This document shows positions 24,095 through 33,218 of a DNA stretch of 64,000 nucleotides, in pieces; positions within the stretch are counted from its first letter, which is position 1, and each line of letters begins with the position of its first letter. The translations under genes and the position numbers were made by a program. The stretch comes from Fictibacillus nanhaiensis (GTDB lineage: Bacteria > Bacillota > Bacilli > Bacillales > Fictibacillaceae), in NCBI GenBank assembly GCA_017052515.1, contig JAFHKR010000036.1:62001-126000 (forward strand). The letters run 5' to 3'. The notes below the pieces were generated by a model. The model made no database searches. It worked only from the letters and a program-made list of their open reading frames with translations, and was not told the origin of the DNA.

Positions 24095-25198
24095 TTATTT
24101 TTGTTGTTGTGCAGCTGTTAATTTTTCGATCTCCTGATCAATCTTCTTATGGATTTTGTCAATCTTTGAAAAATTCATCGCAGCTATATAGATTTTTTCT
24201 AAGTCATCATGCTTTCTTTTTGCATCTGCTAGATAACCGATAGCTTCTTTCATTTTTTTTGAATAGCGGCCGCTGATCTCTTTTAGATTATCAAAGAATT
24301 TTTCATCGGTACCTTTTTTAATTGTTTTTTCATACATGTCTATGATGGAGTCTCCCTCACGTTCAGGGAAATATTCATGCGGTGCCGTACTGTCAAAAAT
24401 CGCAAAACCGAGCTCTCTTACGATCACCATATCTAAACTGTTCGGATCGAACCCACAATGATAAATTTCAACATTATATCCTGAAGCCTCCGCATTTGCG
24501 GCCAACTTTTTTAGCAGTGTCGATTTTCCAGACCCTGGTCTTCCCTTGATAAAATATCTCTTTTCCAGACCCTCCGTTAAGTTCGGCACAAAGTCCACCG
24601 CACCTTTTGGGGTAGCTGCGCCTAGAAAACGGTGATAGACGTTCGCGGTTTTATTTACTTTTTTAGAAAAAAACTGATGCATCAATTCATCCGTAATTTC
24701 GTTTGCTTTTTCATAATTCATGTTCATAATATAAATTTCTTCCCATTCATCATGGATGAGGAGCGCATCATGGAAAGTGGCATACGCCTTTTGATAATCA
24801 GCAGAAATGGAATCTGTAATCTTTAAAATTTCCGCCTTTTTGTTTAGGAGTTTTTTAGAATCCCATGCTTCACCCAAATTCACATATTCCTCAATCGCTC
24901 CAGGGGCTTTTGGTTCAATAACATGTGGAGAAGTACCATCGACAATTCCGATTCCAAGTTCTCTGATAATCACACCATCAATCGAACCGTTGTCTGAAGC
25001 GCAATGAATGTATTCGATGTCGTAGCCTTCATTGTTCCACTTTTCCCCGACCGCCTTCATGAGTGTCGACTTACCAGTACCAGGTCCGCCCTTCAAAATA
25101 AATAGGCGATCAAGACCACTAAGATTAGATGTAAATAAGTTGTGAAAACCTCTAGCCGTATTACCGCCAGCGTAATAATTTAGAATTTTTCCAGTCAA
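24095..25198 (-). CDS. Tandem-duplicated P-loop ATPase of unknown function
   Basis: About 367 residues made of two homologous halves. Each half has a Walker A (LKGGPGTGKSTLM and IKGRPGSGKSTLL), then a strand ending in YIHCASDNGSIDGVIIRELGIGIVDGTSPH in the first half and YHCGFDPNSLDMVIVRELGFAIFDSTAPH in the second, so the duplication is obvious. A TTG start is preferred because GAGGAG lies 11 bases before it; longer in-frame ATG starts have no such site. The family is common in Bacillus and Clostridium and uncharacterised to my knowledge. Monocistronic, with its own terminator. Confidence 0.75.
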   Translation of the reverse strand: MTGKILNYYAGGNTARGFHNLFTSNLSGLDRLFILKGGPGTGKSTLMKAVGEKWNNEGYDIEYIHCASDNGSIDGVIIRELGIGIVDGTSPHVIEPKAPGAIEEYVNLGEAWDSKKLLNKKAEILKITDSISADYQKAYATFHDALLIHDEWEEIYIMNMNYEKANEITDELMHQFFSKKVNKTANVYHRFLGAATPKGAVDFVPNLTEGLEKRYFIKGRPGSGKSTLLKKLAANAEASGYNVEIYHCGFDPNSLDMVIVRELGFAIFDSTAPHEYFPEREGDSIIDMYEKTIKKGTDEKFFDNLKEISGRYSKKMKEAIGYLADAKRKHDDLEKIYIAAMNFSKIDKIHKKIDQEIEKLTAAQQQK

Positions 25199-25465
25199 GG
25201 TTGAAAACACTCCTCTTTTTTGTAGTTGTGTTTCTACATGCATGTTATGTAGGAAAGTGGAAATAGGTGATAGCCTAAAAATACACATTTATTATTTTAA
25301 TTGTTGAAATATGATGAAATAAAAAGAAATTTTACGAATGAAGGAGTAAGGCTTAAAAAAGAGGAATAAAAACACCTTAAATCACATAAAATTGATTATT
25401 CTGAATATTTAAATAAAATTTAGAATAGGTTAATATGTAGTTAACAAAGAAACACTACTTCAAAT

Positions 25466-25576
25466 AAAGGAAGGCGTGATTCCAATGAAATAAGTAAGCG
25501 AAGCATATCAAATCACATCCAGTTAGAGATCAGCCAGTGAAAACTGATTTCGAGATGTGTGGGTATGTGGGAACGC
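25466..25576 (+). ncRNA. Candidate structured RNA element, copy 1
   Basis: First of two tandem copies in an approximately 0.9 kb stretch without genes. Conserved blocks shared with copy 2 are GATTCCAATGA, AGCGAAGCAT, the loop CC[AG]GTGAAAA, and TGTGGGNNTGTGGGAA. Stems here: TTCC/GGAA, CATAT/GTATG, CACATC (25514) with GATGTG (25554), and ATCAG with CTGAT around the loop. In copy 2 the three inner stems have different sequence but still pair. I could not assign it to a named RNA family from memory. Confidence 0.65.
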
Positions 25577-25589
25577 GCAAATACACATA

Positions 25590-25702
25590 ACGAAAGAGGA
25601 TGATTCCAATGACGTATGTGAGCGAAGCATGCTAAGATCGTGTTGCAGATGGAAATAGCCGGTGAAAACTATTTTCGCAGCATGTGGGCGTGTGGGAATT
25701 TA
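25590..25702 (+). ncRNA. Candidate structured RNA element, copy 2
   Basis: Second copy, offset by 124 bases. Stems: ATTCC/GGAAT, CATGC/GCGTG, TGTTGC (25641) with GCAGCA (25677), and GAAATAG with CTATTTTC around CCGGTGAAAA. Compared with copy 1, the three inner stems keep pairing despite changes on both sides, while loops and flanks are conserved, which is the hallmark of an RNA under structural selection. A further hairpin CTAGTTA/TAACTAG (25769-25789) and a strong terminator lie downstream, so both copies may sit in one leader or stand-alone transcript. Flanking sequence from 25199 to 25465 and from 25898 to 26114 shows nothing I can name. Confidence 0.65.
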
Positions 25703-25846
25703 CCAGAAGTAGAGGGAAAATAAGATCTAATGCAAGGCAATTGATTGAACGAACAATTAATTGAAGTCTAGTTAGGGACAATAACTAGCATTTGTGTATT
25801 AGTAAGAAAGGAAAGAACGTTTAAGTGAATAAAGTGAGTTTAAGCT

Positions 25847-25897
25847 AAAGGCGCTGTTTATGTGATGTATACATATTCAGCGTCTTTGTTTTGTTTA
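25847..25897 (+). terminator. Intrinsic terminator after the tandem RNA elements
   Basis: AAAGGCGCTG pairs with CAGCGTCTTT (one wobble) with a further ATGT/ACAT pairing inside, followed by TTTGTTTTG. It is about 220 bases before xpaC and closes the putative non-coding transcript or acts as its expression platform. Confidence 0.75.
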
Positions 25898-26114
25898 AAT
25901 CCTAAATTTGATTAATCAACTCCAATTTTGAGTTTTTATATATACGCCTCAAGTCTTAGAACACATTACTTCTTAAAGCCATGGTTATTTTAGGAAGGTT
26001 TCGATAAGGTAATAATAGAAACATAGTATAGATGAACTTTTTTAATGAAAACGAAACTCAAAAACCACTATATCCGTATGAATAGTAAAGAGTTTATGTC
26101 AGGAGTCGATTACA

Positions 26115-26780
26115 ATGAACGGATTTTTAGCTTTTTTTATCCGCATGTTTGTTGCTATCCCAGCTTCAGTAGGAGTATGGCTGGCAAGTATTATCGGGTA
26201 TGACCAGACCTACCTTTTGTCGTCAGGCATTGCAGTAGCTGGAGGAGCTGCCGCATACACAGCAACAGGACTTCTTCAAAAGCAGAAATTTCTCAGTGAA
26301 CATCACTTATCAAGAAGAGAGTATAAATACATCAGAAAGAACTTAGATGAAGCAAAACCTAAGATTTATAGACTGCAAAAAGCGATGTTTTCAGTTCGTG
26401 ACCTACCGACTTTAAAACAAAGAGCGGATTTGGTCCGAGTAGTCAGAAAGATCCAGAGTTTAACACAAAAAGAACCAAGACGTTTTTATCAAGCAGAACA
26501 GTTCTATTTTTCTCATTTAGACTCAGCCGTAGAACTTACCGAAAAATATATGTTTTTATCCTCGCAGCCTAGAAAATCAAAAGAATTAACGCAATCGTTG
26601 GTAGAAACGAAAAGAACACTCGACGAACTAATCGATCAAATCGAAAAGGATTTATACCAAGTACTGTCAAATGATATAGATGACCTACATTATGAGATCG
26701 ATGTAGCCAAGTACTCGATTAAATCCCACAAAGACTCCCAATCCATTAAAAAGGCAGGCGATATAAATGAAAGAAAATAA
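26115..26780 (+). CDS. xpaC: XpaC-like protein
   Basis: A 221-residue protein with an N-terminal membrane hairpin ([45 protein letters not shown]) and a long, charged, alpha-helical cytoplasmic part ([39 protein letters not shown]). It matches XpaC of Bacillus subtilis, named for 5-bromo-4-chloroindolyl phosphate hydrolysis; the real function is unclear. It overlaps the next gene, a YaaN/TelA homologue, by 14 bases, the same pairing as in Bacillus subtilis. Confidence 0.88.
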   Translation: MNGFLAFFIRMFVAIPASVGVWLASIIGYDQTYLLSSGIAVAGGAAAYTATGLLQKQKFLSEHHLSRREYKYIRKNLDEAKPKIYRLQKAMFSVRDLPTLKQRADLVRVVRKIQSLTQKEPRRFYQAEQFYFSHLDSAVELTEKYMFLSSQPRKSKELTQSLVETKRTLDELIDQIEKDLYQVLSNDIDDLHYEIDVAKYSIKSHKDSQSIKKAGDINERK

Positions 26781-27939
26781 TGCACCCCTTAACCATTCTG
26801 ATGAACCGACAAACCTGATGGATGACTTGTTGGCAAACCCTTTTGGTGAACAGCAAGAATCTCCTGTGCCTTCGAATGAAAACAAACAGGTACGATTAAT
26901 AGATGTTCTACCAGAAGAAAATAAAGAAAAAGCGTATCAGTTGGCGAAACAGATCGACCCAACGAACCACCAGACGATGATCACATACGGAGCACCAGCA
27001 CAGGCAAAGCTTCATTCCTTTTCGAACACGATGCTTGATCATGTGAAAAAGAAAGATACTGGGCAAATCGGTGAGATCATTGGCGATCTAATGAGGAAGC
27101 TTCAAGATGTAAATCCTGAAGAATTAAAGTCAAACAAACCTACGTTGTTCGGCCGCATGTTCGGAAAAATCTCAGGCTCTGTTCAAGAGGTACTTTCAAA
27201 GTATCAGAAAACGGGAGCACAGATTGATAGAATCTCTGTAAAGCTAGATGGCAGTAAAAATGTTCTTATGTCAGATATCGTGATGCTTGAAAAATTGTAT
27301 GAAAACAATAAAGAGTACTTTCAAGCCTTAAACGTATATATCGCAGCTGGAGAACTTAAGCTGGATGAGCTGAACCAAGTTACGATTCCTGAGATGAGAA
27401 GAGTGGCGGAACAGACGAACGACCAGATGAAGTTTCAAGAAGTAAATGACATGGTCCAGTTTGCTGACCGACTAGATAAGCGTGTTCATGACTTAAAATT
27501 GAGTCGTGAGATCACGATCCAAAGTGCACCACAGATCCGACTCATTCAAAACACGAACCAAGCGCTTGTAGAAAAAATTCAATCGTCTATTATGACAGCT
27601 ATTCCATTGTGGAAGAACCAAGTCGCTATTGCATTAACGTTGATCAGACAGCGTAATGCGGTAGAAGCTCAAAAACAAGTTTCGAAAACAACGAACGAGC
27701 TTCTACTAAAAAATGCTGAAATGCTAAAAACCAACACGATTGAAACCGCAAAAGAAAACGAGCGCGGCTTAATTGACATTGAAACATTAAAGAAAACGCA
27801 AGAGAATCTTCTTTCTACGCTTGAGGAAACATTGCGTATTCAAGAAGAAGGTCGCATGAAGCGTCGCTTAGCAGAAGAAGAACTGGCAACGATGGAAATC
27901 GGTTTAAGACAGAAGCTACTCGAAATTAAAGGTGAATAA
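26767..27939 (+). CDS. yaaN: TelA/YaaN-family toxic anion resistance protein
   Basis: A 390-residue, almost entirely alpha-helical protein of the TelA family (KlaA/TelA of tellurite resistance). Features: [21 protein letters not shown], then [33 protein letters not shown], and long coiled-coil helices to the end ([32 protein letters not shown]). Soluble; proposed in the literature as a partner of XpaC-like proteins. The start overlaps xpaC and follows AAGGCAGGCG. Whether it confers tellurite resistance here cannot be told. Confidence 0.9.
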   Translation: MKENNAPLNHSDEPTNLMDDLLANPFGEQQESPVPSNENKQVRLIDVLPEENKEKAYQLAKQIDPTNHQTMITYGAPAQAKLHSFSNTMLDHVKKKDTGQIGEIIGDLMRKLQDVNPEELKSNKPTLFGRMFGKISGSVQEVLSKYQKTGAQIDRISVKLDGSKNVLMSDIVMLEKLYENNKEYFQALNVYIAAGELKLDELNQVTIPEMRRVAEQTNDQMKFQEVNDMVQFADRLDKRVHDLKLSREITIQSAPQIRLIQNTNQALVEKIQSSIMTAIPLWKNQVAIALTLIRQRNAVEAQKQVSKTTNELLLKNAEMLKTNTIETAKENERGLIDIETLKKTQENLLSTLEETLRIQEEGRMKRRLAEEELATMEIGLRQKLLEIKGE

Positions 27940-27943
27940 AATG

Positions 27944-27996
27944 AAAAGAAGGATCTGCTGCTCATGCAATGTGGCAGGATCCTTCTTTTTTAAGTA
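27944..27996 (+). terminator. Intrinsic terminator
   Basis: AAAAGAAGGATC pairs with GATCCTTCTTTT around a loop of about 20 bases and is followed by T. Ends the xpaC-yaaN transcript and may serve brnQ from the other side. Confidence 0.85.
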
Positions 27997-27998
27997 AC

Positions 27999-29333
27999 TT
28001 AAGAAGCCTTGACTTCCAACTCATTTACTGGCGAATGTTCATTGCTGAAGCTACTTAACACCATTCCGACGGCGGTTCCGACAATAGCGGGAAGAATCCA
28101 TTGTAATCCCATAGAAGATAAAGGAAGGAAATCTTTCACCACTTGAACGGGACCTAAATCTACACCGAATGCCGCTAAGCCATCCATCAGCGCAAATACA
28201 CCAGTAAAAAGTACTGCACTTCCATACACTTTCTTTGAGTTTTTGAAGAAGCGGTTAAAAAACGTAAGTATAACCAATACGATTGTTAAGGGATAGGCTG
28301 TAACTAAAAAGGGCACTGAAACTTTAAGAATTTGGTTCAGTCCAAGGTTTGATAGCGTGAAGCTTACGAGTGTAACGAGTAAGACAACTTTTTTATAACT
28401 GACACTCGGCATTAGTTTTGAAAAATATTGTCCACACGCTGTTGTTAGGCCAACAACTGTAGTAAAGCAAGCCAAAGTAAAGATAAAGCTTAGTAGAGCT
28501 GTTCCACTTTTACCTAATAATAGAGTGGACGCTTCTGCAAGGATGTCTGTTCCATTTTCAAAAGAACCTGTTGCTGCCATTTTACCGCCGATCAATCCTA
28601 GACTGACATAAACGAGTGTCAGTAATGTTCCAGCAATCAGACCGGCTTTTAGTGTGAAGTTTGTTAATTGCTTTCGATCTTGAATGCCTCTTTGCCCAAT
28701 CGCAGTAAGAATGACGATACCAAATGCGAGAGCAGCAAGTGCATCCATTGTGTTGTAACCTTCAATGAAACCTGTCGAAAACGCTCCAGATTGATAGTTA
28801 GCTGATGGTGATTGAAGGGGAGCATCAAGTTTGAAAAATCCTACTGTGCAGAGCAAAACCATTGATAAAAGAAGGATAGGAGTAATCCAGCGTCCCATAT
28901 ATTTCTCCATTTTTGACGGATTCAAGCTGACCGCATAAACGAGCGCGAAAAATGTAACGGTAAATAATAGAAGAATGAGTGCTGCGTTTGAATCACTGCC
29001 TACGAACGGTTTAAGTCCCATCTCATAAGCCACGTTTGCATTTCTCGGAATAGCTAGAAACGGTCCGATGCTTAAATAGATAACGACCATAAAGACCGTA
29101 CTGAAAACGGGATGAACACGATTGCCGATCGTTTGAACGCCTCCTTTTACAAGGGAAACGGCAAATAATACAGCAAAAGGAAGTCCTACTCCAGTTAGAA
29201 TAAATCCAGCCATCGCAAGCCAGTATGAGGATCCTGCCTCGGCGCCCAAGAATGGAGGGAAAATGAGATTTCCTGCTCCAAAAAACATTGAAAATAACAT
29301 AAGTCCAATAAAAACGGTGTCCATCTTTCTCAT
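27999..29333 (-). CDS. brnQ: Branched-chain amino acid:cation symporter
   Basis: A 444-residue LIVCS-family transporter with about 12 membrane helices. Typical elements are GLMLFSMFFGAGNLIFPPFLG at the N-terminus, GLPFAVLFAVSLVKGG and SIGPFLAIPRNANVAYEMG. It imports isoleucine, leucine and valine with Na+ or H+. The start follows AAAGGAGAG. A complete T-box leader lies upstream with a likely isoleucine specifier, so expression should rise when uncharged tRNA accumulates. Confidence 0.95.
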   Translation of the reverse strand: MRKMDTVFIGLMLFSMFFGAGNLIFPPFLGAEAGSSYWLAMAGFILTGVGLPFAVLFAVSLVKGGVQTIGNRVHPVFSTVFMVVIYLSIGPFLAIPRNANVAYEMGLKPFVGSDSNAALILLLFTVTFFALVYAVSLNPSKMEKYMGRWITPILLLSMVLLCTVGFFKLDAPLQSPSANYQSGAFSTGFIEGYNTMDALAALAFGIVILTAIGQRGIQDRKQLTNFTLKAGLIAGTLLTLVYVSLGLIGGKMAATGSFENGTDILAEASTLLLGKSGTALLSFIFTLACFTTVVGLTTACGQYFSKLMPSVSYKKVVLLVTLVSFTLSNLGLNQILKVSVPFLVTAYPLTIVLVILTFFNRFFKNSKKVYGSAVLFTGVFALMDGLAAFGVDLGPVQVVKDFLPLSSMGLQWILPAIVGTAVGMVLSSFSNEHSPVNELEVKAS

Positions 29334-29363
29334 AAGTAATCTCTCCTTTTATTGATTTGAAAA

Positions 29364-29633
29364 CATAAAAAAACCCGCCCCTATAGAAGGGACGAGTTAT
29401 CGCTCGCGTTACCACCCTAATTCCACAGCTTATCGAAAGCTTGCGGCACTCAGTCAACGTACAATCATACGTGTTCCCTTGTAACGGCGGACGGCCCGTC
29501 AAAGCTTACATTTCAGCTTTGCATCTCAGAGATGATTTTCGGATAAGCACTGAACATCGGCTTTCACCAAGCGCCGATTCTCTGGGGAACAGTAATCAAA
29601 TCTTACTCTTTCTCGTCATTGACTTTCATATTA
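29364..29633 (-). promoter_or_regulatory. T-box leader of brnQ, probable Ile specifier
   Basis: On the reverse strand the T-box sequence AGGGTGGTAACGCGAG (29401-29418 region) is followed by a terminator hairpin, CTCGTCCCTTCTATAGGGG and CGGG, with seven T. Stem I elements (AGAGAATCGGCG, GGTGAAAGCCGATG) are present. In the specifier loop GAAAATCATCTCTGAG, the likely codon is ATC (29534-29536), isoleucine, followed by a purine as usual. The specifier reading is by pattern and should be checked by folding. Confidence 0.93.
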
Positions 29634-29639
29634 TTTGTA

Positions 29640-29668
29640 AATTTATCACCCTAAAAGATTAAAGTCAA
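29640..29668 (-). promoter_or_regulatory. SigA-type promoter of the brnQ T-box transcript
   Basis: On the reverse strand TTGACT and TAAATT are 17 bases apart and lie just before the 5' end of the T-box leader. Confidence 0.6.
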
Positions 29669-29743
29669 CAACAAATTCTGAAAACATTGAAAAGTTGAAC
29701 GGACAGCAGTTCAATTGTACCAAAATGAAAGAAGAATAACAGC

Positions 29744-30280
29744 TTATAAAAGCAGCCCCATAACAATGGTATTGTGATAAGTTCCCCTAATAAAATTATC
29801 GTGCTTTAACAAACCTTCCTTTTCAAAACCCAATTTCCTATATAATTCAATCGCCTTAACATTATTCTCATTCGTTACAAGACTAATCTTTTTTGTGATG
29901 TTGTTTAGACGTGCCCACGCCAAAAGTTCATTCATTAAAACTTTTCCTAATCCCAAGCCTGTGTATGTTTCGGAAACGACTATACCAAGTGTTCCAACAT
30001 GTTTGGTTCGTTCTTTTTGAGGTGAGTTGATCGTTGCAATCCCGATAATTGTTGAATCTGTTTCCGCAATCAAGATAATGGAGTTTGATTCTTCGGAAGT
30101 TGCGGTGATGTAATTCCTATATTCCTCTAGATCCCGTTTAAATTCGTTTGCACCGAAGGATAAAAAATCACTTTCACCGCCAACAACATTATAGAAATCG
30201 ATTATATTTTGAGCATCATCTTCAGTCGCTTTTCGTATAGTAACTTTCAAATTATTTTTAAAGGTAACGTTACGCATCAT
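29744..30280 (-). CDS. GNAT-family N-acetyltransferase
   Basis: A 178-residue GNAT acetyltransferase. The acetyl-CoA loop is visible as VSETYTGLGLGKVLMNELLAWA, with ISLVTNENNVKAIELYRKLGFEKEGLLKH downstream, typical of the RimI/PhnO-like group. The substrate is unknown. It has two adjacent ATG codons; the first is used. It precedes the brnQ leader on the same strand, but a separate promoter drives brnQ. Confidence 0.87.
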   Translation of the reverse strand: MMRNVTFKNNLKVTIRKATEDDAQNIIDFYNVVGGESDFLSFGANEFKRDLEEYRNYITATSEESNSIILIAETDSTIIGIATINSPQKERTKHVGTLGIVVSETYTGLGLGKVLMNELLAWARLNNITKKISLVTNENNVKAIELYRKLGFEKEGLLKHDNFIRGTYHNTIVMGLLL

Positions 30281-30458
30281 CTCAGCTTCTTCCTGTTCAT
30301 TGGTTTAAGACAAATATAACCTATCAGTCTATTCATCGTACAAGCTTAATATTCATGTTTTTTTGATTAAATTTTTTAATAAAAGTAGTAATGCATCTCC
30401 TATACCCTCGCATAGAATATGAGGATTTGTTATTTCAATAAAGAATAGGAGAGAAGGA

Positions 30459-31205
30459 ATGAATACGAAAAAGGTACTGATTGCATTACTGATGTTTGGT
30501 TTCATGTTCTTACTTGTTCAACCAGCAAAGGCAGCAGCTTCATCATTTATCGTGATAAATAAATCAACCAACCAGCTTGCATATTTTGAGAATAATAAAT
30601 TATCGAAGGTGTTTAAAGTTGCAACGGGTAAACTACCTTCTTATACGCCAGAGGGCAAATTTAAAATTGTAAACAAGATCACAAATCGGCCTTATTATAC
30701 AGGTAACATTCCTGGTGGAGATCCGCGAAATCCCTTAGGAAACAGATGGTTAGGTTTAAACGCAAATGGAACATGGGGAACGACGTATGCCATCCATGGA
30801 AACAATAATGCAAGTTCCATAGGTAAATATGTGAGTGCAGGCTGTATCCGTATGTACAACAATGAGGTGCAGTGGTTATATGCAAGGATTTCGGTTAATA
30901 CACCTGTTGTGATCACAACTTCAGGTAAATCCTTTCCTGCTCTAGCAGCAGCGAATGGCTATAAAGTAACGAACAGTTCGACCGTTCCTGTATTCTCAGT
31001 CGTTAACTTGAAAAAGGGGAGCCGAGGTGCTGAAGTGATGGAGCTTCAACGGAGGCTAACAAATTTAGGATACAGCACAAAAGGCGTCGATGGCGTATTT
31101 GGAGCCAATACAGATGCCGCTGTGCGTAAATTTCAAAAAGCTAAGAAACTCACAGTTGATGGTGTAGTAGGCCCAGCGACTAAGAAAGCGCTAGGGATGT
31201 TTTAA
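30459..31205 (+). CDS. L,D-transpeptidase with peptidoglycan-binding domain
   Basis: A 248-residue secreted cell-wall enzyme. A signal peptide (MNTKKVLIALLMFGFMFLLV, cleavage near AKAAA) is followed by a YkuD domain with the catalytic motif HGNNNASSIGKYVSAGCIRM (Cys129) and then, from about residue 180, a PG_binding_1 domain (GSRGAEVMELQRRLTNLGY, VDGVFGANTDAAVRKFQ). It cross-links or modifies peptidoglycan by L,D-transpeptidation. AGGAGAG precedes the ATG and a terminator follows, so it is monocistronic. Confidence 0.95.
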   Translation: MNTKKVLIALLMFGFMFLLVQPAKAAASSFIVINKSTNQLAYFENNKLSKVFKVATGKLPSYTPEGKFKIVNKITNRPYYTGNIPGGDPRNPLGNRWLGLNANGTWGTTYAIHGNNNASSIGKYVSAGCIRMYNNEVQWLYARISVNTPVVITTSGKSFPALAAANGYKVTNSSTVPVFSVVNLKKGSRGAEVMELQRRLTNLGYSTKGVDGVFGANTDAAVRKFQKAKKLTVDGVVGPATKKALGMF

Positions 31206-31212
31206 ATACAGA

Positions 31213-31246
31213 AAATCAGCCTTGAAAAGGAGGCTGATTTTTTTAT
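31213..31246 (+). terminator. Intrinsic terminator
   Basis: AATCAGCCT and AGGCTGATT form a 9-bp stem followed by TTTTTTATT, right after the L,D-transpeptidase gene. Confidence 0.9.
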
Positions 31247-31309
31247 TTTTAATAAAACTTTTTTCACTTTCCAAGGTCTAATATATAGGTAGGGTCAGGA
31301 GGTTAGAAA

Positions 31310-31831
31310 TTGGAAACAGAACAGTTAGTGAAAAAAGCGATAAAAGGAAACGATGAGGCGTTTTTACAATTGATTCAAACGTATAAAGTCGATTTATATA
31401 AGACAGCTCTATCTTTTTTGCGCAATGAAGAAGAAGCTCTCGAGGCTATGCAAGAAGTAACGTACCGTGCTTACAAAAATATTAAGAAGCTAAAAAACGA
31501 GTTCTATTTTAAAACCTGGTTGATTCGAATTATGATCAACTATTGTAATGATCAGTTGAAACTAAAAAAACGATTCGTCATGAATGATGAAATATTGAAT
31601 TCGTTGGGTGTTTCAGAGAACCACACACAACTGGAACTTAAGGACGCAATGTTAGATTTAGACGACAGGTCACGCGAAATCCTTACCTTAAAATATTTTA
31701 ATGATGTAAAGATTAAAGATATAGCGACCATCATGCAGTGTCCAGAAGGTACAGTTAAAACGTGGCTGAATAAGGCATTACGAGCATTAAGAGAAAAGCT
31801 AGATGAGAAAGGAGGTAATCTACATGTTTGA
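31310..31831 (+). CDS. ECF RNA polymerase sigma factor
   Basis: A 173-residue ECF sigma factor of the SigV/SigW-like kind. Region 2 reads YKTALSFLRNEEEALEAMQEVTYRAYKNI and FKTWLIRIMINYCNDQL; region 4 reads SREILTLKYFNDVKIKDIATIMQCPEGTVKTWLNKALRALREKL. The TTG start follows AGGAGG. It overlaps the downstream DUF4179 anti-sigma gene by eight bases, which is the standard arrangement. I saw no clear ECF-type autoregulatory promoter upstream. Confidence 0.92.
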   Translation: METEQLVKKAIKGNDEAFLQLIQTYKVDLYKTALSFLRNEEEALEAMQEVTYRAYKNIKKLKNEFYFKTWLIRIMINYCNDQLKLKKRFVMNDEILNSLGVSENHTQLELKDAMLDLDDRSREILTLKYFNDVKIKDIATIMQCPEGTVKTWLNKALRALREKLDEKGGNLHV

Positions 31832-33131
31832 AAGAGAGAAAGAGCAACTGAACGGTTTGAAGAAAGAATATGAAAATATACCAATTTCAATAGATTCTAT
31901 TGATCAGGCGATATTAAGTGGATTTCAGAAGGCAAAAACAGAAGAGAGGAAATCTAGAATGAAGAAAAGAAGTGCTTTTGGTTTTATAGCGGCAGCTCTT
32001 TTACTCATTGGATTATTTTCTTCTATCAAGAATTCACCGGCTTTAGCCAATTATATTTCTGAAATACCTGGTATGGAAAAAATAGTGAGTATGATTCGCG
32101 ATGATAAAGGAAGAATGGCAGCTGTTGAGAAAAAATATTATCAAAAGCAGGGCATTTCAGATGAAAAAGATGGGTTGAAAGTTACTATCGATGGAACAAT
32201 TGCTGACGAGATGGGCATGGTGCTTTTTTATTCGATTGAATCTAAAGAAAAACTAAAAGAAGTGATGTTTGATGATGTAAAGATCAGAGCGAAAGACGGC
32301 ACTGTATTGGATGAGGCATATAATTCATTCGGTGATTCCCATACATCAGGTAAAGGCGAGAATAAGTTTAGTGGAGAAATTGAATATTTCTTTGAAGCTC
32401 CTATTGAAGCAAAAGAATATATCGTTGAACTACAGTTAAAGGACAAAGAATTTTCCATTCCATTAACCCTTAAAGAGTTTAAGAAGAAAAAAGAATATGC
32501 AGTCCAACAAACGATGGATTTAGAAGGTCAAAAGATCAATATCGAGAAGGTAACCATCTATCCATTACGAGCTGTCGTTAAGTTAAAGATGAATGACGAA
32601 AATGAAAAATACATCCTGCAACTTGATGACTTACGCTTAGTCGATGAAAACAATGAAGTGTGGGGTAATATAGCAAATGGTATAACAGGGTCAGGTGATA
32701 AAGACACTGAGCGAGAAGTTTATTTGCAAAGTAACTATTTTAAAGAACCGAAAGAATTGTACCTGGTCTTAAATAGTGCTCAAGCTATCGATAAAGCGAA
32801 TGCAGTCATTGTGGTGGATACAGAAAAAATGAAGATTTTAAAACAGCCCTATGGAAACAAGTTAAGAAATCTAAGGAAAGAAGACGGGCAGCTCGTCTTT
32901 GATCTGCATACGAAAAAACCTTTCCGTTCGGCGATTTTTAGTACAATAACTGATGCAAAAGGTAAAGAAATTGAAGTGAACTCACAGTCCATGGGCACTG
33001 AAGAAGAAAAAGGTACATCCCGATTAGGAATTGACCTTCCTCCAATAGATCGCTCTCAGAATCCTATAACCATTGACTTAAGTTTTTATCCGGAGTGGAT
33101 CAAAGGTAACGAAAAAATTAGAATTAAATAA
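31824..33131 (+). CDS. DUF4179 transmembrane anti-sigma factor
   Basis: About 435 residues: an N-terminal cytoplasmic region of about 45 residues (FEREKEQLNGLKKEYENIPISIDSIDQAILSGF), one membrane helix (AFGFIAAALLLIGLFSSI), then an extracytoplasmic DUF4179 region (IPGMEKIVSMIRDDKG, GLKVTIDGTIADEMGMVLFYSIES) and a beta-rich C-terminal part. It probably sequesters the sigma factor encoded just upstream until an envelope signal arrives. The ATG is chosen over an upstream in-frame one because AAAGGAGGT lies right before it. Confidence 0.88.
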   Translation: MFEREKEQLNGLKKEYENIPISIDSIDQAILSGFQKAKTEERKSRMKKRSAFGFIAAALLLIGLFSSIKNSPALANYISEIPGMEKIVSMIRDDKGRMAAVEKKYYQKQGISDEKDGLKVTIDGTIADEMGMVLFYSIESKEKLKEVMFDDVKIRAKDGTVLDEAYNSFGDSHTSGKGENKFSGEIEYFFEAPIEAKEYIVELQLKDKEFSIPLTLKEFKKKKEYAVQQTMDLEGQKINIEKVTIYPLRAVVKLKMNDENEKYILQLDDLRLVDENNEVWGNIANGITGSGDKDTEREVYLQSNYFKEPKELYLVLNSAQAIDKANAVIVVDTEKMKILKQPYGNKLRNLRKEDGQLVFDLHTKKPFRSAIFSTITDAKGKEIEVNSQSMGTEEEKGTSRLGIDLPPIDRSQNPITIDLSFYPEWIKGNEKIRIK

Positions 33132-33218
33132 TCTGTGAAGGTGGTTCTTTTTAGAGGACTACCTTTTTGCTTATATTCCTACAACCCTCTATAATGCTAG
33201 TTAAATGAGGTGAACGTG

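Noticed and set aside
25607-25633. Eight-codon leader peptide (MTYVSEAC) in copy 2 of the tandem RNA
   Set aside because: The matching position in copy 1 reads ATG AAA TAA, so the peptide is not conserved; the shared bases are better explained by RNA structure.
29441-29662. Forward-strand open frame of 73 codons
   Set aside because: It lies antisense within the brnQ T-box leader and has no ribosome binding site.
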